Below, piece after piece: positions 7,628 through 16,885 of a DNA stretch of 61,789 nt (position 1 is its first letter; each line of letters opens with the position of its first letter). The notes beneath the pieces are model-generated. The model saw only the letters and a list, made by a program, of their open reading frames with translations. It was not told where the DNA came from and did not search any database. The stretch is from the NCBI RefSeq assembly GCF_000455205.1, contig NZ_AUWQ01000048.1, positions 1 to 61,789 of the forward strand, written 5' to 3'. This DNA is from Mycobacterium sp. UM_CSW (GTDB lineage: Bacteria; Actinomycetota; Actinomycetes; Mycobacteriales; Mycobacteriaceae). Position numbers and translations under genes: made by a program.

Positions 7628-8386
7628 CTATCGATTCGGCAGCGATTCGGCGATCGACAAAGCCTCCTGCGCGCCGGCCTGAAGCGCTCGGCAACACAGC
7701 ACCAGCCAGGCGCCGACGCCGTCCGGTGTGCCGTCGGCGAATCCGCGTGCGGCGTCGCGGTAGTCGGCCGGCTGCCGCATCCAACTGACCTCGGGCACGC
7801 CCAGCCCGTGCGGGTCCAGCCCGCTGGCGATCGTCACCAGCCGCGACACGGCTCGCGCCACCACGCCGTCGGCGCTGCCGAACGGCTTGAGCGTCATCAG
7901 CTCTCCGTGCGCGACGGCGGCCACCACCGGCGCCGGCGCGGACGTACGGCCCATCACCAATTCCGCCAGCAACTCCAGCCGCGGCCCAACCTCGGCGTCC
8001 GCGCGAGGACGCCCGAGCCGATCCTCGTCGACCTGATCGGCCGCGGCGAGCACGTGCAGGCGGGCCAGCGCCTGCAACGGCGCGCGCTGCCAGATCCCGA
8101 CCAGCGGCCCTCCCCCGCCCTCCAGCGCCTGGGCCACCCGCAGCGCCCCGCCGAACACCGGCTCGCTGACCTGCGCGGCGTCCGCCAGATCGTCCAGCCG
8201 CACCGGACCGCCATCGAGCACCGAGGACGCGCGCGCCGCGCGCAACGCCGCTTCGGCGGCCGTCACCGGCCAGCGCCGCAGGTTGGCCGGGTGGCGATGG
8301 GCGCGGCCCAGCGCGTCGCGGGCCCGGTCGCTGGCCTCGGCGACGCCGGGAAGTGCCAGCAGCGGGGCCAGGGGGTCAGCGGTCAC
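7628..8386 (-). CDS. Rv3662c-like protein, possibly a degenerate Fic-domain protein
   Basis: 252 residues from GTG 8386, after the dppD stop on the same strand. It is helical, with no membrane segment. Near the middle, LKPFGSADGVVAR resembles the Fic signature HPFxxGNGR but with Lys in place of the catalytic His and Val-Val in place of Asn-Gly. Near the N terminus ARASSVLDGG resembles the SSxIEG motif of Fic N-terminal regions. If the fold is right, it is an inactive or altered Fic protein rather than an AMP transferase. No oxidoreductase motif was seen. The Fic reading is an inference from motifs only. Confidence 0.65.
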   Translation of the reverse strand: MTADPLAPLLALPGVAEASDRARDALGRAHRHPANLRRWPVTAAEAALRAARASSVLDGGPVRLDDLADAAQVSEPVFGGALRVAQALEGGGGPLVGIWQRAPLQALARLHVLAAADQVDEDRLGRPRADAEVGPRLELLAELVMGRTSAPAPVVAAVAHGELMTLKPFGSADGVVARAVSRLVTIASGLDPHGLGVPEVSWMRQPADYRDAARGFADGTPDGVGAWLVLCCRALQAGAQEALSIAESLPNR

Positions 8387-8397
8387 AGGTTGCCAAC

Positions 8398-9999
8398 CTA
8401 TCGGGGACGGGGAATGGCCTCCAACAACCGGCGGGTGTACTCGTGGGCGGGCCGGGTGAACAGCTCCTCGGTGGGCGCCTGCTCCACCACCCGGCCGGCC
8501 CGCATCACCAGGACGTCGTCGGCGATCTGCCGGATGACCGCCAGGTCGTGGCTGATGAACAGGTAGGTCAGGCCCATCTCGGCCTGCAGCTGGGCCAGCA
8601 GGTCGAGGATCTGCGCCTGCACGAGCACGTCGAGCGCCGAAACGGCCTCGTCGCACACCAGCACCTCCGGCCGCAGCGCCAGCGCCCGCGCGATCGCCAC
8701 CCGCTGCCGTTGGCCGCCCGACAGTTCGCGGGGCAACCGGCGCAACACCGACGACGGCAGCGCGACGCGGTCGACGAGCTCGAGCACCGCCCGCTCGCGC
8801 TGCCTGCGGTCACCGACGCGGTGGATCCGCAGCGGCTCCTCGATCGCGCGAAACACCGAATACATGGGATCCAAACTGCTGTAAGGGTTTTGGAACACCG
8901 GCTGCACGCGCCGGCGAAACGCCAGCGCCGCTTCGCGGTCCAACCCGTCGTCGATCAGGGTGCCGTCGAAAACCACGGAGCCCGAGGTGGGTCGCAACAG
9001 ACCCAGCACCATCCGCGCCAGCGTCGACTTCCCCGACCCCGACTCGCCCGCGATCGCCAGGGTGCTCGCGCGGCGCAGCCTAAACGACACCGCGTCGACG
9101 GCGCGAAACTCCGACCGCCGCCAGGGCGCCCCGCCCGCCTCCCGGTAGACCTTGGTCAGTTCCGAGGCGACGAGGATGTCCTCGGCGGGCTCCGCCCGGG
9201 TGCGGGACGGGCCCGGTGTCAGCGACGGGGCGGCGGCCACCAGCCGTCGGGTGTATTCGTGTCGGGGCTCCCGCAGGATGGCTTGCGCCGCACCGGATTC
9301 CACCACCACGCCGCGATGGACGACGATCACCGACTCGGCCCGTTCGGCGGCGAGCGCGAGGTCGTGGGTGATCAGCAGCAGCGCGGTGCCGAGTTGGTCG
9401 GTGAGCCCCTGCAAGTGGTCGAGCACCTGCCGTTGCACGGTGACGTCCAGCGCAGACGTCGGCTCGTCGGCGATGAGCAGCTTGGGCCGTCCGGCCAGCC
9501 CGATCGCGATCAGCGCGCGCTGGCACATGCCGCCGGACAGCTGATGGGGATACCGGCCGGCCTGTTTGGCGGGATCCGGCATGCCCGCCTCGGCCAGCAA
9601 CTCAATTGCCCGGCGCCGCGTCTCGCCGGTATCGGTGTTCGCCCGCAACGCTTCCCGGATTTGGAAACCCACCTTCCACACGGGGTTGAGGTTGGTCATC
9701 GGATCTTGTGGCACGTAGCCGATGGCCCGGCCCCTGATCGAGCGCAACAGCCGGCGGTCGGCGCCGGTGATGTCCCGGCCGTCGAACACGATGCGGCCGG
9801 CCGAGATTCGGCCGCCGGGCGGAAGCAGGCCAAGGATCGCGGCGGCCGTCGTGGATTTCCCGGATCCGGATTCGCCGACCACCGCGACGGTCTGACCGCG
9901 CAGCACGGTCAGGTCCACGCCACACACGACGGGCGCATTCCCTCCGAACCGGACCTCCAGGCCCTCGACCGACAGCAGCGGCGCTCCTTGCGCGTTCAT
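8398..9999 (-). CDS. dppD: Dipeptide ABC transporter, fused two-cassette ATPase DppD
   Basis: 533 residues holding two complete ABC cassettes in tandem. Each has GESGSGKST as Walker A, an LSGG signature (LSGGMCQRA in the first, LSGGQRQRV in the second) and a Walker B with the catalytic Glu (LIADEPTSALD, LVCDEAVSALD). It is therefore a DppD-DppF fusion that needs no separate partner ATPase. It powers uptake of peptides captured by DppA. It overlaps dppC by 4 bp as ATGA. Confidence 0.92.
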   Translation of the reverse strand: MNAQGAPLLSVEGLEVRFGGNAPVVCGVDLTVLRGQTVAVVGESGSGKSTTAAAILGLLPPGGRISAGRIVFDGRDITGADRRLLRSIRGRAIGYVPQDPMTNLNPVWKVGFQIREALRANTDTGETRRRAIELLAEAGMPDPAKQAGRYPHQLSGGMCQRALIAIGLAGRPKLLIADEPTSALDVTVQRQVLDHLQGLTDQLGTALLLITHDLALAAERAESVIVVHRGVVVESGAAQAILREPRHEYTRRLVAAAPSLTPGPSRTRAEPAEDILVASELTKVYREAGGAPWRRSEFRAVDAVSFRLRRASTLAIAGESGSGKSTLARMVLGLLRPTSGSVVFDGTLIDDGLDREAALAFRRRVQPVFQNPYSSLDPMYSVFRAIEEPLRIHRVGDRRQRERAVLELVDRVALPSSVLRRLPRELSGGQRQRVAIARALALRPEVLVCDEAVSALDVLVQAQILDLLAQLQAEMGLTYLFISHDLAVIRQIADDVLVMRAGRVVEQAPTEELFTRPAHEYTRRLLEAIPRPR

Positions 10000-10859
10000 G
10001 CGCGCAGCGCCCGCGACGCCGGGTCGAGGGCGTCGCGCAGGGCGTCACCCATCATCATGAACGCCAGCACCGTCATCGCCAGCGCGCCGGCCGGATAGAA
10101 CAGTATCGGCGAACCGGCCCGCAGCCGGGTTTGCGCGACGTTGATGTCGCCACCCCACGACACCACCGTCGTCGGCAGCCCGACCCCGAGGTAGGACAGC
10201 GTCGCCTCGGTGACGATGAAGATGCCCAGGGCGATGGTCGCCACCGCGATCACCGGGCCCAGCGCGTTGGGCACCGCGTGGCGCAACAAGATCTGAAACC
10301 TGTTCAACCCCAGAGCCTTCGCGGCCAGCACATAATCACTGGCGCGGACCTCGAGCACCGCGCCGCGGGCGATCCTGGCGACCTGCGGCCAGCCGAACAG
10401 GGCCAGGATGGCGATCACCGTCCACACCGTGCGGTGGTGCAAAACCTGCATCAGCACGATGGCGGCCAACAGCAGCGGCAATCCGAAGAACACGTCGGTG
10501 ACGCGAGAGACCACCGCGTCGACCCAGCTGCCGTAGAAGCCGGCCAACGCGCCCAGCACCCCGCCGACGACGAACACCACCAGCGTGGCGCCCAGCCCGA
10601 CGGAGACCGACGCGCGCGCTCCGTAGACGGTGCGCGCGTAGATGTCGTGGCCCTGCAGATCGGTGCCGAACCAGTGCGTCGACGACGGCCCGAGCAGGCT
10701 CTGGGCGGGATCGGCATAGCTGGGGTCGACCCCGGTGAACAACGACGGAAACGCCGCCACCGCAACGACGAACAGGATCAGGGCGCCGGCGGCGAAGAAC
10801 TTTGGCCGCCGGCGCAGCTTGCGCCAGGTCTCGCCCCAGAAGCCGGAGTGCTCATCCAT
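9996..10859 (-). CDS. dppC: Dipeptide ABC transporter permease DppC
   Basis: 287 residues with about six membrane helices and the BPD_transp_1 EAA-type loop (around AAKALGLNRFQILLRHAVPN). The N-terminal cytoplasmic stretch with Trp and Arg residues is typical of the DppC/OppC N-domain. It forms the channel with DppB and overlaps both neighbours, so it is translationally coupled. Confidence 0.92.
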   Translation of the reverse strand: MDEHSGFWGETWRKLRRRPKFFAAGALILFVVAVAAFPSLFTGVDPSYADPAQSLLGPSSTHWFGTDLQGHDIYARTVYGARASVSVGLGATLVVFVVGGVLGALAGFYGSWVDAVVSRVTDVFFGLPLLLAAIVLMQVLHHRTVWTVIAILALFGWPQVARIARGAVLEVRASDYVLAAKALGLNRFQILLRHAVPNALGPVIAVATIALGIFIVTEATLSYLGVGLPTTVVSWGGDINVAQTRLRAGSPILFYPAGALAMTVLAFMMMGDALRDALDPASRALRA

Positions 10860-11778
10860 AGCGGATCCTTGGGTCCAGGGCCGCGTACAGCAGGTCCACC
10901 AGCAGGTTGGTGACCAGATAGATCAGCACCAGCACCGTCACGATGGACACCACCGTCGGCGCCTCCTGCCGGGTGACCGCCTGATACAGCACGCCGCCGA
11001 CGCCGTGGATGTTGAAGATGCCCTCGGTCACAATGGCCCCGCCCATCAACGCGCCCAGATCCGCGCCCAGGAAGGTCACCACCGGGATCAGCGAGTTTCG
11101 CAAGATGTGCACCGTCACCACCCGGGGCCGCGACAACCCCTTGGCGGTGGCGGTGCGGACGTAGTCCGCGTGCGCGTTCGCGGCCACCGAGGAACGGGTC
11201 AACCGCACCACGTAGGCGAATGACACGGCGCCCAGCACTATCCCGGGCAACAGCAGGCGCCCGAATGTCGCCCGTTCGCCGACGGTGACGGGCGCGATCC
11301 CCAACCGGACGCCGAACACGAACTGCGCCAGGAAGCCGAGCACGAAAATCGGAATCGCGATGATGATCAGCCCGGTGATGAGCACCGTGGCGTCGAAGAT
11401 GCCGCCCTGGCGCAAGCCTGCGATCACACCGAAGCCGATCCCGAGCACCGCCTCCACCACCAGGGCGATCAGCGCCAGCCGGATGGTCACCGGAAAGGCG
11501 TGTGCCAGAACCGAACTGACCGGCAGCCCGGAGTAGGCGCGGCCCAGGTCGCCGCGGAAGATGCCGCCCAGGTAGCGCAGGTACTGGACCAGGAAGGGAT
11601 CGTCGAGGTGGTAACGGGCGCGCAGCGCGGCGGCCACAGCGGGAGTCAGCGGCCGATCTCCGGCGATCGCGGCCACCGGGTCGCCCGGTAGCAGGAAGAC
11701 CATGCCGTAGATCAGCAGCGTGGCGCCGAGGAAAACCGGCACCATGACGGCGATCCGGCGCGCGATGTACCAACCCAT
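10852..11778 (-). CDS. dppB: Dipeptide ABC transporter permease DppB
   Basis: 308 residues with six predicted membrane helices. It begins MGWYIARRI and has the LLPGDP motif after the first helix that marks the DppB/OppB family. The EAA loop lies around YVRTATAKGLSRPRVVTVHI. It pairs with DppC and sits one base from the dppA stop. Confidence 0.92.
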   Translation of the reverse strand: MGWYIARRIAVMVPVFLGATLLIYGMVFLLPGDPVAAIAGDRPLTPAVAAALRARYHLDDPFLVQYLRYLGGIFRGDLGRAYSGLPVSSVLAHAFPVTIRLALIALVVEAVLGIGFGVIAGLRQGGIFDATVLITGLIIIAIPIFVLGFLAQFVFGVRLGIAPVTVGERATFGRLLLPGIVLGAVSFAYVVRLTRSSVAANAHADYVRTATAKGLSRPRVVTVHILRNSLIPVVTFLGADLGALMGGAIVTEGIFNIHGVGGVLYQAVTRQEAPTVVSIVTVLVLIYLVTNLLVDLLYAALDPRIRYG

Positions 11779-11779
11779 T

Positions 11780-13396
11780 TCAGGCCTTGACGATGTTCTC
11801 GTAGTCGGGCATGCCGTTCCATGTCACCGTGACGCCCCGCACCGCGGACGACCAGCCCAGCACGGCGATGTAATACCAGAGCGGCACGGCGGGCATGTCG
11901 TGCAGCAGGATTCGCTGTGCGGCGTTGGTCAGCGTGTCCGCCTCCGGCAGGCTGGGCGCGGCCTCGGCGGCGGCCAGCGCGGCGTCGAATTCGCGGCTCG
12001 AGTATCCGACGTCGTTGGATCCCGCGCCCGTCGCGTACAGCGGCGCGAGGAACTCGATCATCGACGGGTAGTCCCCGATCCAGCCGGCGCGGAACGCGGT
12101 GTCGATCGTGTGGTTGGTGATCAGGGTGCGGTATCCCGCGAAGGTGGGGTGCGGCGCGCCGGCGGCATCGATGCCCAGCACGTTCTTGATGCTGTTGGCG
12201 ACCGCGTCCACCCACTCCTGATGGCCGCTGTCGGCGTTGTAGGCGATCAGGTAGCGGCCGCTCCACGGCGAGATCGCATTGGCCTGCGCCCAGAGCTGGC
12301 GGGCCCGTTCGGGGTTGAAGTCCAACGCGTCGTTGCCCGGGATGTTCGGATCGAACCCGGGTAGGGAGCGGGCGGTGAAATCGCGTGCCGGGCTGCGGGT
12401 TCCGTTGAAGATCTGCTGGCAAATCTGCGGGCGGTTGATGGCCGCCGACAACGCCAGCCGGCGCAGCCGGCCCTCCTCGCCGCCGAAGTGCGGCAGCCGC
12501 AGCGGCGTGTCGAGCGACTGGCTCACCGCGACCGGACCGCTGGCGAAGTTACCGCCCAGGTCTCGCTTGTAGATCGTCAGCGCGCTCGACGGAATCGTGT
12601 CCAGGACATCCAGGTTGCCGGACAGCAGGTCTGCGTAGGCGGTGTCCAGGTTGCCGTAGAACTCGAACCTCAGGCCCTTGTTGTGCGGCTTGCGGTTGCC
12701 GTGGTAGCCGGGGTTGGGCCTCAGGTCGATTTTCACGTTGTGCTCCCACGCCGGCCCGTCGGGCCCGTCGGAAAGCTGGTATGGGCCGTCGCCCACCGGG
12801 TTGCGTCCGAACGCCGCCATGTCCCGAAATGCCTTGTCCGGCAACGGATAGAACGCGCTATGGCCCAGCCGCAGCACGAAGTCGACGGTCGGCGCCTTGA
12901 GCCGCACGCTGAACTCGAGATCGTTGACCACCCGCAGCCCGGACATGGTGGTCCGCTTTGCATCGGCACCGGCGACCTCGTCGAACCCGTCGATCGGGCT
13001 GAAGAAGTCTTGCTGCAGTTGGGCGTTGGTGCTCAGCGCCCCGTAGTTCCACGCGTCGACGAACGAGTGGGCCGTCACCGGCGAGCCGTCGGTGAACTTC
13101 CAATCCGGTTTGAGCAGGATCCGATAGTTGATGTTGTCGGTGGTCTCGATAGACTGCGCCACTTCTGGCGAAGGTTTGCCGGCGGCATCGTAGGACACCA
13201 GGCCGGCGAACAGCCGATCGAGGATCCGACCGCCCAGGCTGTCGGTGGTACCGGTCGGAATCAACGCGTTCGGTGGCTCCCCACTGTTGACCACCACCAG
13301 ATCGGGGCTGAGCATGCCGCCGCCGCAGCCGGCCAGCGTCCCGGCCACCAGCATCCCGGCGGCAAGGACGGCCAGCGCGGCCCGCATCCGACGCAT
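11780..13396 (-). CDS. dppA: Peptide-binding lipoprotein DppA
   Basis: 538 residues. A lipoprotein signal peptide ends in LAGC with the acylated Cys at 24, followed by an SBP_bac_5 fold recognised by its PDWKFTDGSPVTA region. It anchors outside the membrane and delivers peptides to DppBC; in M. tuberculosis the equivalent system has also been linked to heme uptake. Upstream TAGTGT (13409-13404) lies seven bases before the ATG, so the operon dppA-B-C-D may start with a leaderless transcript. A second ATG three codons in is possible. Confidence 0.92.
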   Translation of the reverse strand: MRRMRAALAVLAAGMLVAGTLAGCGGGMLSPDLVVVNSGEPPNALIPTGTTDSLGGRILDRLFAGLVSYDAAGKPSPEVAQSIETTDNINYRILLKPDWKFTDGSPVTAHSFVDAWNYGALSTNAQLQQDFFSPIDGFDEVAGADAKRTTMSGLRVVNDLEFSVRLKAPTVDFVLRLGHSAFYPLPDKAFRDMAAFGRNPVGDGPYQLSDGPDGPAWEHNVKIDLRPNPGYHGNRKPHNKGLRFEFYGNLDTAYADLLSGNLDVLDTIPSSALTIYKRDLGGNFASGPVAVSQSLDTPLRLPHFGGEEGRLRRLALSAAINRPQICQQIFNGTRSPARDFTARSLPGFDPNIPGNDALDFNPERARQLWAQANAISPWSGRYLIAYNADSGHQEWVDAVANSIKNVLGIDAAGAPHPTFAGYRTLITNHTIDTAFRAGWIGDYPSMIEFLAPLYATGAGSNDVGYSSREFDAALAAAEAAPSLPEADTLTNAAQRILLHDMPAVPLWYYIAVLGWSSAVRGVTVTWNGMPDYENIVKA

Positions 13397-13481
13397 GCCA
13401 GCGACACTAAGGCCTGCGGCGCCCCCGAACCGAACGGGCGCGCCTGGTCGGCGATGGCGAACCGGCGCACCGCGTCGCCGC

Positions 13482-13487
13482 TAGGAT
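13482..13487 (+). promoter_or_regulatory. -10 element of a leaderless promoter
   Basis: TAGGAT followed by six bases and GTG 13494; transcription is predicted to start on the start codon. Confidence 0.55.
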
Positions 13488-13493
13488 GACGCT

Positions 13494-14183
13494 GTGACCT
13501 CGCACGAAGTCGGCGTTCAGGTCGGATATCTGGCGGTGGTGTTGGGCGTTCCGGCTATCGGTGTGGTCTGTCTGATAATCGGGTTACGCGCGCGCAGCGC
13601 GCGGGCCGTCACCGCCGGCCCCCCGGATTCGCCGGAGTCCCGACCCGCGAAGTGGGCCACCACGCTGATCGTCGTCGGCGCCGTGCTGCTCACCCTGGGT
13701 GCGCTCGGAATCGCGGGAAACCTCGTGCGACTGAACAAGCGGAGCCTGTTCGACGCCGACAAGTCCATGCCGGTGGGCCAGTGCATCGACCAAAACGATT
13801 TTCTCGCAAGGACTTTCAGTTCCAGCCCGACCAACGACTGCGCGAACCCGGTGAACACCTATCAACTCGCCTACAAGGGCAGCCCCACGGCGAACTGCCC
13901 GGACGGCAAACGCGATAACTCCGTCTACAGCCGATACACCGACGACTCCGCCATCCTGTGCTTCGCGCTCAACCTCCAGCAGGGCCGCTGCTACCAGCTG
14001 ACCAACGGCGCCGAAAACCTGACGATGAGGCCGGACGACTGCGCCGAGCCCCAGCCGTCGCTGGACCGAGTCGTTCAGCGCTTCGACGGCAGCACGGACA
14101 CCGCACGGTGCGCGACCGGCGACAAGGCCATCGCCTATCCGGTGCCGCCGCGCGTCTACTGCCTGGCACGGGCCGGCGCCTGA
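13494..14183 (+). CDS. Membrane protein of unknown function with Cys-rich extracytoplasmic domain
   Basis: 229 residues. Two hydrophobic helices (about 10-30 and 57-80) flank a short loop; a soluble domain of about 150 residues follows with at least seven cysteines (C98, C115, C134, C155, C166 and others), probably disulfide-bonded outside the cell. I do not recognise the family. The gene stands alone between dppA and the convergent DUF4232-like gene. It has no counterpart that I recall in the M. tuberculosis Rv3666c-Rv3667 interval, so it may be an insertion. Confidence 0.75.
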   Translation: MTSHEVGVQVGYLAVVLGVPAIGVVCLIIGLRARSARAVTAGPPDSPESRPAKWATTLIVVGAVLLTLGALGIAGNLVRLNKRSLFDADKSMPVGQCIDQNDFLARTFSSSPTNDCANPVNTYQLAYKGSPTANCPDGKRDNSVYSRYTDDSAILCFALNLQQGRCYQLTNGAENLTMRPDDCAEPQPSLDRVVQRFDGSTDTARCATGDKAIAYPVPPRVYCLARAGA

Positions 14184-14189
14184 CCGCTG

Positions 14190-14726
14190 TCAACCCGCGG
14201 TGACGGGATGGACCTCCAGTCGGCACGCGTCGATGGCGGCCGGCACGGTGAACACCTGCAGGATGGCCGGAGGGCTGACGGTCAGGTCGGTGTAGCCGGG
14301 GCACGGCTTGCCGTCGGCGTCGACGGCGACGCCCTCCACGACCGCCTGGCCCTGCGTCGACAACGACAGCGTGACCGTCGGCGGGTCGTCGGCGCCGGCG
14401 GGCAACCCGCCCAGGTAGCCGCGCGGCGTCGGCTGGGCGTGGATGGGCGGACCGCCGCTGCCCGAGTCGACGCTCGGGTAACCGGTGAGCGTGCAGGGGT
14501 CCGCCCCACCGGCGAGGGCGAACAGCAGCGTCACACCGCGGTGGCCGACGGCGGCCTGCGTCGGGGAAGCGCTGACGGCGACCTGCTCCGACCAGCACGG
14601 CGTCGGCTGGTCGATGGCGTCGGACGGCTCGGCCCACGCGGGTGACCCCGACATCGTCGCCGCCGCGTAAGCCGTTGCGGCCGCGGCGAAGCTGAGGGCT
14701 CGTCGCCGCGCGTGCAGTCCCGGCAC
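14190..14726 (-). CDS. Secreted DUF4232-like protein
   Basis: 178 residues from GTG 14726. It has a signal peptide (basic start, hydrophobic core and an SPAWA-E cleavage region). The mature part has the pattern of DUF4232 proteins: GHRGVTLLFAL, then CTLTGYPSV, then a Leu-Ser-rich strand and a C-terminal CRLEVHPV. DUF4232 proteins are small secreted or lipidated mycobacterial proteins of unknown function. CATAAT lies seven bases before the GTG, which suggests a leaderless transcript. It is convergent with the preceding membrane-protein gene. Confidence 0.78.
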   Translation of the reverse strand: MPGLHARRRALSFAAAATAYAAATMSGSPAWAEPSDAIDQPTPCWSEQVAVSASPTQAAVGHRGVTLLFALAGGADPCTLTGYPSVDSGSGGPPIHAQPTPRGYLGGLPAGADDPPTVTLSLSTQGQAVVEGVAVDADGKPCPGYTDLTVSPPAILQVFTVPAAIDACRLEVHPVTAG

Positions 14727-14840
14727 ATCGGTGATTATGCGGCACGCGGGCGTGTTTGACCCCGGATCGGGCGGCGGCTTTTCATCTGGAAGGTCTAGGC
14801 TCACTGACGGTTGACGAGCCTCGACGCTAGGAGGAATCCT

Positions 14841-16790
14841 GTGACCGCCACCCACACCGAGGGACCGACGTCGTATCCGCCGTCGGCGCAGTTCGCCGAG
14901 CAGGCCAACGCGGGTGAGGAGCTGTACCGCGAGGCCGAGCAGGACCGGCTGGCGTTTTGGGCCAAGCAGGCCAACCGGCTCTCGTGGTCGACACCGTTCA
15001 CCGAAATCCTGGACTGGTCGGAGGCGCCCTTCGCCAAATGGTTCGCCGACGGCAAGCTCAACGTCGCCTACAACTGCGTGGACCGCCACGTGGAGGCCGG
15101 ACACGGGGATCGCGTCGCCATCCACTGGGAGGGTGAGCCCGGCGACAGCCGCAGCCTGACCTATGCCGATCTGCAGAAACAGGTGTGCAAGGCGGCCAAC
15201 GCGCTGACCGACCTCGGTCTGGTCGCCGGCGACCGCGTCGCCATCTACATGCCCTTGATTCCCGAGGCCGTCGTCGCGATGCTGGCCTGCGCGCGTTTGG
15301 GCGTCATGCACAGCGTTGTGTTCGCCGGTTTCACCGCCAAAGCGCTGCGGGCCCGCATCGCCGACGCCCAGGCCAAGTTGGTGATCACCACCGACGGCCA
15401 GTTCCGCCGCGGCAAGCCGGCGCCGCTGAAGGAGGCGGCCGACGAGGCGGTCTCGGATCCGGATAGCTCGGTCGAGCGCGTTCTGGTGGTGCGGCGCACC
15501 GGAATTGACGTGTCCTGGAACGACGACCGCGACCTGTGGTGGCACGAGGTCGTCGACGCCGCCTCGGACGAACATACCCCCGAGGCTTTCGACGCCGAAC
15601 AGCCGCTGTTCCTGCTCTACACCTCGGGCACCACCGGCAAGCCCAAGGGCATCGTGCACACCAGCGGCGGCTACCTGACCCAAGCCTCCTACACGCATTA
15701 CTACGTCTTCGACGTCAAACCCGAGAGCGACGTGTATTGGTGCACCGCCGACATCGGCTGGGTCACCGGACACACCTACGGTGTCTACGGCCCGCTGTCC
15801 AACGGGGTCACCGAGGTTCTGTACGAGGGAACGCCCGACTCGCCGACCCAACACCGGCATTTCGAGATCATCGAAAAGTACGGGGTGACAATTTATTACA
15901 CGGCGCCCACGCTCATCCGGACGTTCATGAAGTGGGGGCGCGAGATCCCCGACGTGCACGACCTGTCCAGCCTGCGAGTGCTGGGCACGGTGGGCGAACC
16001 AATCAACCCCGAGGCGTGGCGCTGGTACCGCACGGTGATCGGCGCCGACAGCCTGCCCATCGTCGACACCTGGTGGCAGACCGAAACGGGCGCCGCGATG
16101 ATCTCCCCGCTGCCCGGGGTCACCGCGGCCAAACCGGGTTCGGCGATGAGGGCATTGCCGGGCATCTCCGCGAGCATCGTCGACGACCATGGCGATCGCC
16201 TGACGCCAGCCGTCCATCACGGCGAACACATCACCGGTTACTTGGTTTTGGACCAGCCGTGGCCCTCGATGCTGCGCGGCATCTGGGGCGATCCGGAGCG
16301 CTACGTCGAGACCTACTGGTCCAGGTTCGCCGAGCAGGGCTGGTACTTCGCCGGCGACAGCGCCTATTACGACCGCGACGGCGCCATCTGGGTGGTGGGC
16401 CGCATCGACGACGTGATGAACGTGTCGGGGCACCGGCTCTCGAGCGCCGAATTGGAGTCGGCGCTCGTCGGCCACCACGGAGTGGCCGAGGCGGCGGTGG
16501 TCGCGAAGACCGACGAGACCACGGGCCAAGCCGTCTGCGCGTTCGTCGTCTTGTGCGCCGAGTACCAGGTGCACGACGGGATCGTCGACGAGCTGCGCGC
16601 CGAGGTGGCCCGGGAGATCTCCCCCATCGCCAAGCCGCGCGAGATCCACGTGGTGCCCGAACTGCCCAAGACCCGCAGCGGCAAGATCATGCGCCGGCTG
16701 TTGCGCGACGTCGCCGAAAAACGCGAGTTGGGTGACACGTCGACGCTGCTCGATCCCGGCGTGTTCGACGCGATCAGGAGCGCGAAGTAG
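14841..16790 (+). CDS. acs: Acetyl-CoA synthetase
   Basis: 649 residues from GTG 14841, with a strong AGGAGG at 14829-14834. It activates acetate to acetyl-CoA through acetyl-AMP. The P-loop-like AMP motif YTSGTTGKPKG, the aromatic WWQTE motif, the YFAGDSAYYD hinge region and the C-terminal PKTRSGKIMRR loop with the acylatable Lys are all present. Length matches Rv3667 (651). In mycobacteria Lys acetylation of Acs is controlled by a cAMP-dependent acetyltransferase; the cAMP receptor gene crp lies 6.5 kb downstream. Confidence 0.97.
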   Translation: MTATHTEGPTSYPPSAQFAEQANAGEELYREAEQDRLAFWAKQANRLSWSTPFTEILDWSEAPFAKWFADGKLNVAYNCVDRHVEAGHGDRVAIHWEGEPGDSRSLTYADLQKQVCKAANALTDLGLVAGDRVAIYMPLIPEAVVAMLACARLGVMHSVVFAGFTAKALRARIADAQAKLVITTDGQFRRGKPAPLKEAADEAVSDPDSSVERVLVVRRTGIDVSWNDDRDLWWHEVVDAASDEHTPEAFDAEQPLFLLYTSGTTGKPKGIVHTSGGYLTQASYTHYYVFDVKPESDVYWCTADIGWVTGHTYGVYGPLSNGVTEVLYEGTPDSPTQHRHFEIIEKYGVTIYYTAPTLIRTFMKWGREIPDVHDLSSLRVLGTVGEPINPEAWRWYRTVIGADSLPIVDTWWQTETGAAMISPLPGVTAAKPGSAMRALPGISASIVDDHGDRLTPAVHHGEHITGYLVLDQPWPSMLRGIWGDPERYVETYWSRFAEQGWYFAGDSAYYDRDGAIWVVGRIDDVMNVSGHRLSSAELESALVGHHGVAEAAVVAKTDETTGQAVCAFVVLCAEYQVHDGIVDELRAEVAREISPIAKPREIHVVPELPKTRSGKIMRRLLRDVAEKRELGDTSTLLDPGVFDAIRSAK

Positions 16791-16820
16791 CCCGCACCGG
16801 GGCCGGCGCCCAACCGCGCG

Positions 16821-16876
16821 CGAGCGTCACGCCAGCGCGACACTCGACGGTGAGCGCCACTCTGGCGTGACGCTCG
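16821..16876. terminator. Bidirectional terminator-like inverted repeat
   Basis: Perfect 15-bp arms at 16821-16835 and 16862-16876 around a 26-base loop, placed between the convergent acs and protease genes. There is no T-run on either side, so it may also be a dispersed mycobacterial repeat. Confidence 0.5.
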
Positions 16877-16885
16877 GCCAATGCG

